Positions 62,318 through 64,000 of a DNA stretch of 64,000 bases are shown piece by piece (position 1 is the stretch's first letter; each line of letters begins with the position of its first letter). Source of the DNA: Ensifer sesbaniae (lineage in GTDB: Bacteria > Pseudomonadota > Alphaproteobacteria > Rhizobiales > Rhizobiaceae); contig NZ_JABEKU010000002.1 of the NCBI RefSeq assembly GCF_013283665.1, forward strand, positions 742,863-806,862, written 5' to 3'. The position numbers and the translations under genes were made by a program. The notes under the pieces are model-generated. The model was given only the letters and a program-made list of their open reading frames with translations. It was not told the DNA's origin and did no database searches.

Positions 62318-62836
62318 ATGGGTGCAAGTGTCAATGAGACCACGGAGACGGCTTTCGAGCCCTTGCTTCAGTTCGATATGGAGATGGAGATATTCCTCTC
62401 GGATTGGCAGCATTGCGATCATGTTTCGAGCTACCTCGCCCGTATGATCAGCCACAACAGAACCGATCCCGTGCGGCATTCGAACTTCTTCTCCTCCGCT
62501 CTGAACGAGCTTCTGGAGGTCTCGTTTCGCGGCGGCACCACCGACGGAAAGATCGGCCTGTCGATCTACCGCCAGGGAGGCACGGAACGGGTTCAACTCA
62601 GTTTCCCATGCCCGCCAGGTCAGGCGCGTTTCTACCGCGAGGCCGTATCCAAAACCCGCGAGAGCGATGCTCAGGCCCGCTATCTCGACGCCATTTCCAA
62701 CGACCTCGCCCCGAGCCGAGAATCGGTGCTTCTGGATCTCGCCGTCAACTATGACGCCCGCCTTCGGTTGGACGAACGCGAGGCACCGGCCATCACCCTG
62801 ATCGTCGACCTGCCTCTTGAAGGAATGGTGAGTTGA
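62318..62836 (+). CDS. Degenerate GHKL-ATPase-like protein
   Basis: A 172-residue cytosolic protein I do not recognise firmly. Residues 55-70 (NFFSSALNELLEVSF) look like the N-box helix of anti-sigma/histidine-kinase ATPases, but the Asn expected four residues after Glu64 is Val, and no DxGxG box is seen. It may be a pseudo-ATPase related to SiaB-type proteins. Its stop overlaps the next gene's TTG start by 3 to 4 bases, so the two products probably work together. GGGGAGG lies 10 bases before the ATG. Confidence 0.75.
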   Translation: MGASVNETTETAFEPLLQFDMEMEIFLSDWQHCDHVSSYLARMISHNRTDPVRHSNFFSSALNELLEVSFRGGTTDGKIGLSIYRQGGTERVQLSFPCPPGQARFYREAVSKTRESDAQARYLDAISNDLAPSRESVLLDLAVNYDARLRLDEREAPAITLIVDLPLEGMVS

Positions 62837-64000
62837 TCACCGCGGGCCTTACTCAGCGCTTCAAAGTCGCATTCGACCCGAACAGCCAGATCTTCTCGCT
62901 CGCCGGAACGATCCGTCCGCGATCGATCGATGAGATCGCCGAGAGCATTCATGCGCTGCGCGAAGCAATCGATGCGGTGCGAGGCGTTCTCTATATCGAC
63001 GTGAAGCGCCTCATCCAGATGAACAACACGGCCTTCCAGGCCTTCATCCGGGTCGCGCTCGATGCCTGCCGCGAGCGGTCGGACCTGCGTCTGATCATCA
63101 TCACCTCGAGCGTCGTCGGCTGGACGACAAGGATGTTCAGGCACTTGAGCACGATTGAGCCGCAGATCTCCGTCGAGGTCTACGATTCGATGTTCTACCC
63201 CGGCCAAAGCTTCGTCGAGGATACGAGCTTCATTCCCATCCTCCGCGCGCAGACGAAAATGACCTGGCGCCACGAGCGCACCATCCTGCCGCGCCACGGC
63301 ATGCGGCCCGGCATCGCCATGGCCGACATCTGCTGCGGCATCGGCGATTTCGCCGTGCTCGCGCAGAAGGAGTTTCAGCCGGCCCGAATCGTGGCCCTCG
63401 ATCATTCCCGCGCGAGCCTTGCCTACGCGCGCACGGTGGCCGCCGATTTCGGCGTCACCGGCATCGAATACACGTTCGGCGACGCTTCCGAGATGCTGCT
63501 CGAGGACAACCAGTTCGACTTCGTGACCTGCCGGCATTCGCTGCAGATCTTCAATCAGCCGGAGCTGCTTCTCAAGGAGCTCTATCGGATCGTGAAGCCG
63601 GGCGGCCGCGTCTACATTACCAACGAGAAGAACTCGCACTGCCTCGGCGAGCCACGGGCGCAAAGCATCCAATGGACCTATAATGAGCTCGCGAGGCTGT
63701 TGAGCCACTTCGAGATGGATGTGGAGCTCGGCCCGAAGAGCCGGCGCTATCTCGCCGACGCGGGCTTCGACGACATCCTGGTCGAATCCTTCATGGTCAC
63801 CAATCTCGACGGCGACCCGCAGGATTTCGCCGACGTCATCGCCGGATGGGAGAAGATGTTTGCGGCTATGGCGACGAGACACGGCGAAACACCCGAATTC
63901 ATCGACCGTTTTCGCCAAGGCTTCCGCGATCACATCTTCGCGGCGCTGCATCCGAAGGGCTATGCAGGCTGGCCGATCTGGGCAGCGTCCGGACGCAAAC
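62833..64000 (+). CDS. STAS-like domain fused to SAM methyltransferase (partial)
   Basis: An open frame running off the window end; at least 389 residues. Residues 1-140 form a STAS-like fold (VLYIDVKRLIQMNNTAFQAF around 52-71), where the usual phospho-Ser is Asn64/Asn65 followed by Thr66. Residues 155-330 are a class I methyltransferase with motif I DICCGIGD (165-172) and the motif VKPGGRVYITNE, like UbiE. The start is a TTG at 62833 overlapping the upstream stop. A STAS-methyltransferase fusion beside an ATPase-like protein suggests partner switching controlling methyl transfer. Substrate is unknown. Confidence 0.8.
   Translation, partial: MITAGLTQRFKVAFDPNSQIFSLAGTIRPRSIDEIAESIHALREAIDAVRGVLYIDVKRLIQMNNTAFQAFIRVALDACRERSDLRLIIITSSVVGWTTRMFRHLSTIEPQISVEVYDSMFYPGQSFVEDTSFIPILRAQTKMTWRHERTILPRHGMRPGIAMADICCGIGDFAVLAQKEFQPARIVALDHSRASLAYARTVAADFGVTGIEYTFGDASEMLLEDNQFDFVTCRHSLQIFNQPELLLKELYRIVKPGGRVYITNEKNSHCLGEPRAQSIQWTYNELARLLSHFEMDVELGPKSRRYLADAGFDDILVESFMVTNLDGDPQDFADVIAGWEKMFAAMATRHGETPEFIDRFRQGFRDHIFAALHPKGYAGWPIWAASGRK

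Overview
The window is high-GC DNA from an alphaproteobacterium of the order Hyphomicrobiales, most likely Rhizobiaceae close to Ensifer/Sinorhizobium. The evidence is a type II glutamine synthetase (glnII) behind a sigma-54 promoter, DUF930 and DUF2161 proteins typical of the group, Aap-like amino-acid permeases, a SigF/NrsF pair, and many LysR/MocR regulators each next to one catabolic gene. No rRNA, tRNA, phage, insertion sequence or CRISPR array was seen. The mix of solute transporters, catabolic cassettes and their regulators suits a chromid or large accessory replicon as well as a chromosome.

Region by region. 0-3.2 kb: an OmpR-type two-component pair (minus) diverging from a PAP2 phosphatase. 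3.1-12.6 kb: a second two-component pair (minus) diverging from a five-gene operon of two paralogous binding proteins, a fused permease, an ATPase and an inositol-monophosphatase-family enzyme. Family annotation would say ferric iron, but the gene set fits uptake and dephosphorylation of a phosphorylated sugar or polyol. 12.6-14.8 kb: slipin plus NfeD. 15-18 kb: DUF2161, DUF454, a strong bidirectional terminator, and glnII. 18-24.7 kb: MocR/EamA, LysR/NmrA, DUF2798, XRE-cupin and quinone oxidoreductase. 24.9-31.7 kb: M19 dipeptidase, D-aminopeptidase, D-amino-acid transaminase and P1 peptidase with two LysR regulators, a probable D-amino-acid peptide catabolism island. 31.7-36.2 kb: a basic amino-acid decarboxylase with two compensating frameshifts and its APC antiporter. 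36.2-39.7 kb: AraC/MFS and a TonB-like DUF930 protein. 40-43.4 kb: an Aap-like binding protein and two permeases without an ATPase. 43.5-46.6 kb: a flavoprotein and an ABC exporter.

46.9-51 kb holds the most striking system: an ECF sigma factor and its NrsF anti-sigma diverge from a bufferin-type operon (DUF2282 precursor, DUF692/MNIO maturase, DUF2063 partner, DoxX membrane protein). A GTAACG-N16-CGAA promoter lies ahead of the precursor gene, and two tandem hairpins separate precursor from maturase. This looks like a metal-stress-induced, post-translationally modified metal-binding peptide pathway. 51.2-53.8 kb: a YheO/DauR-like regulator translationally coupled to an ornithine-cyclodeaminase-family enzyme and a PLP dehydratase. 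53.8-60 kb: a LysR regulator diverging from two adenine deaminases flanking a purine permease. 60.5-64 kb: a GGDEF-EAL protein followed by a degenerate GHKL-ATPase-like protein overlapping a STAS-like/methyltransferase fusion that runs off the window, a possible partner-switch module.

All functions are read from sequence motifs and context only. No database search was run, so family names rest on recognition of conserved motifs. Start codons were re-chosen by ribosome-binding site, gene overlap and family length.
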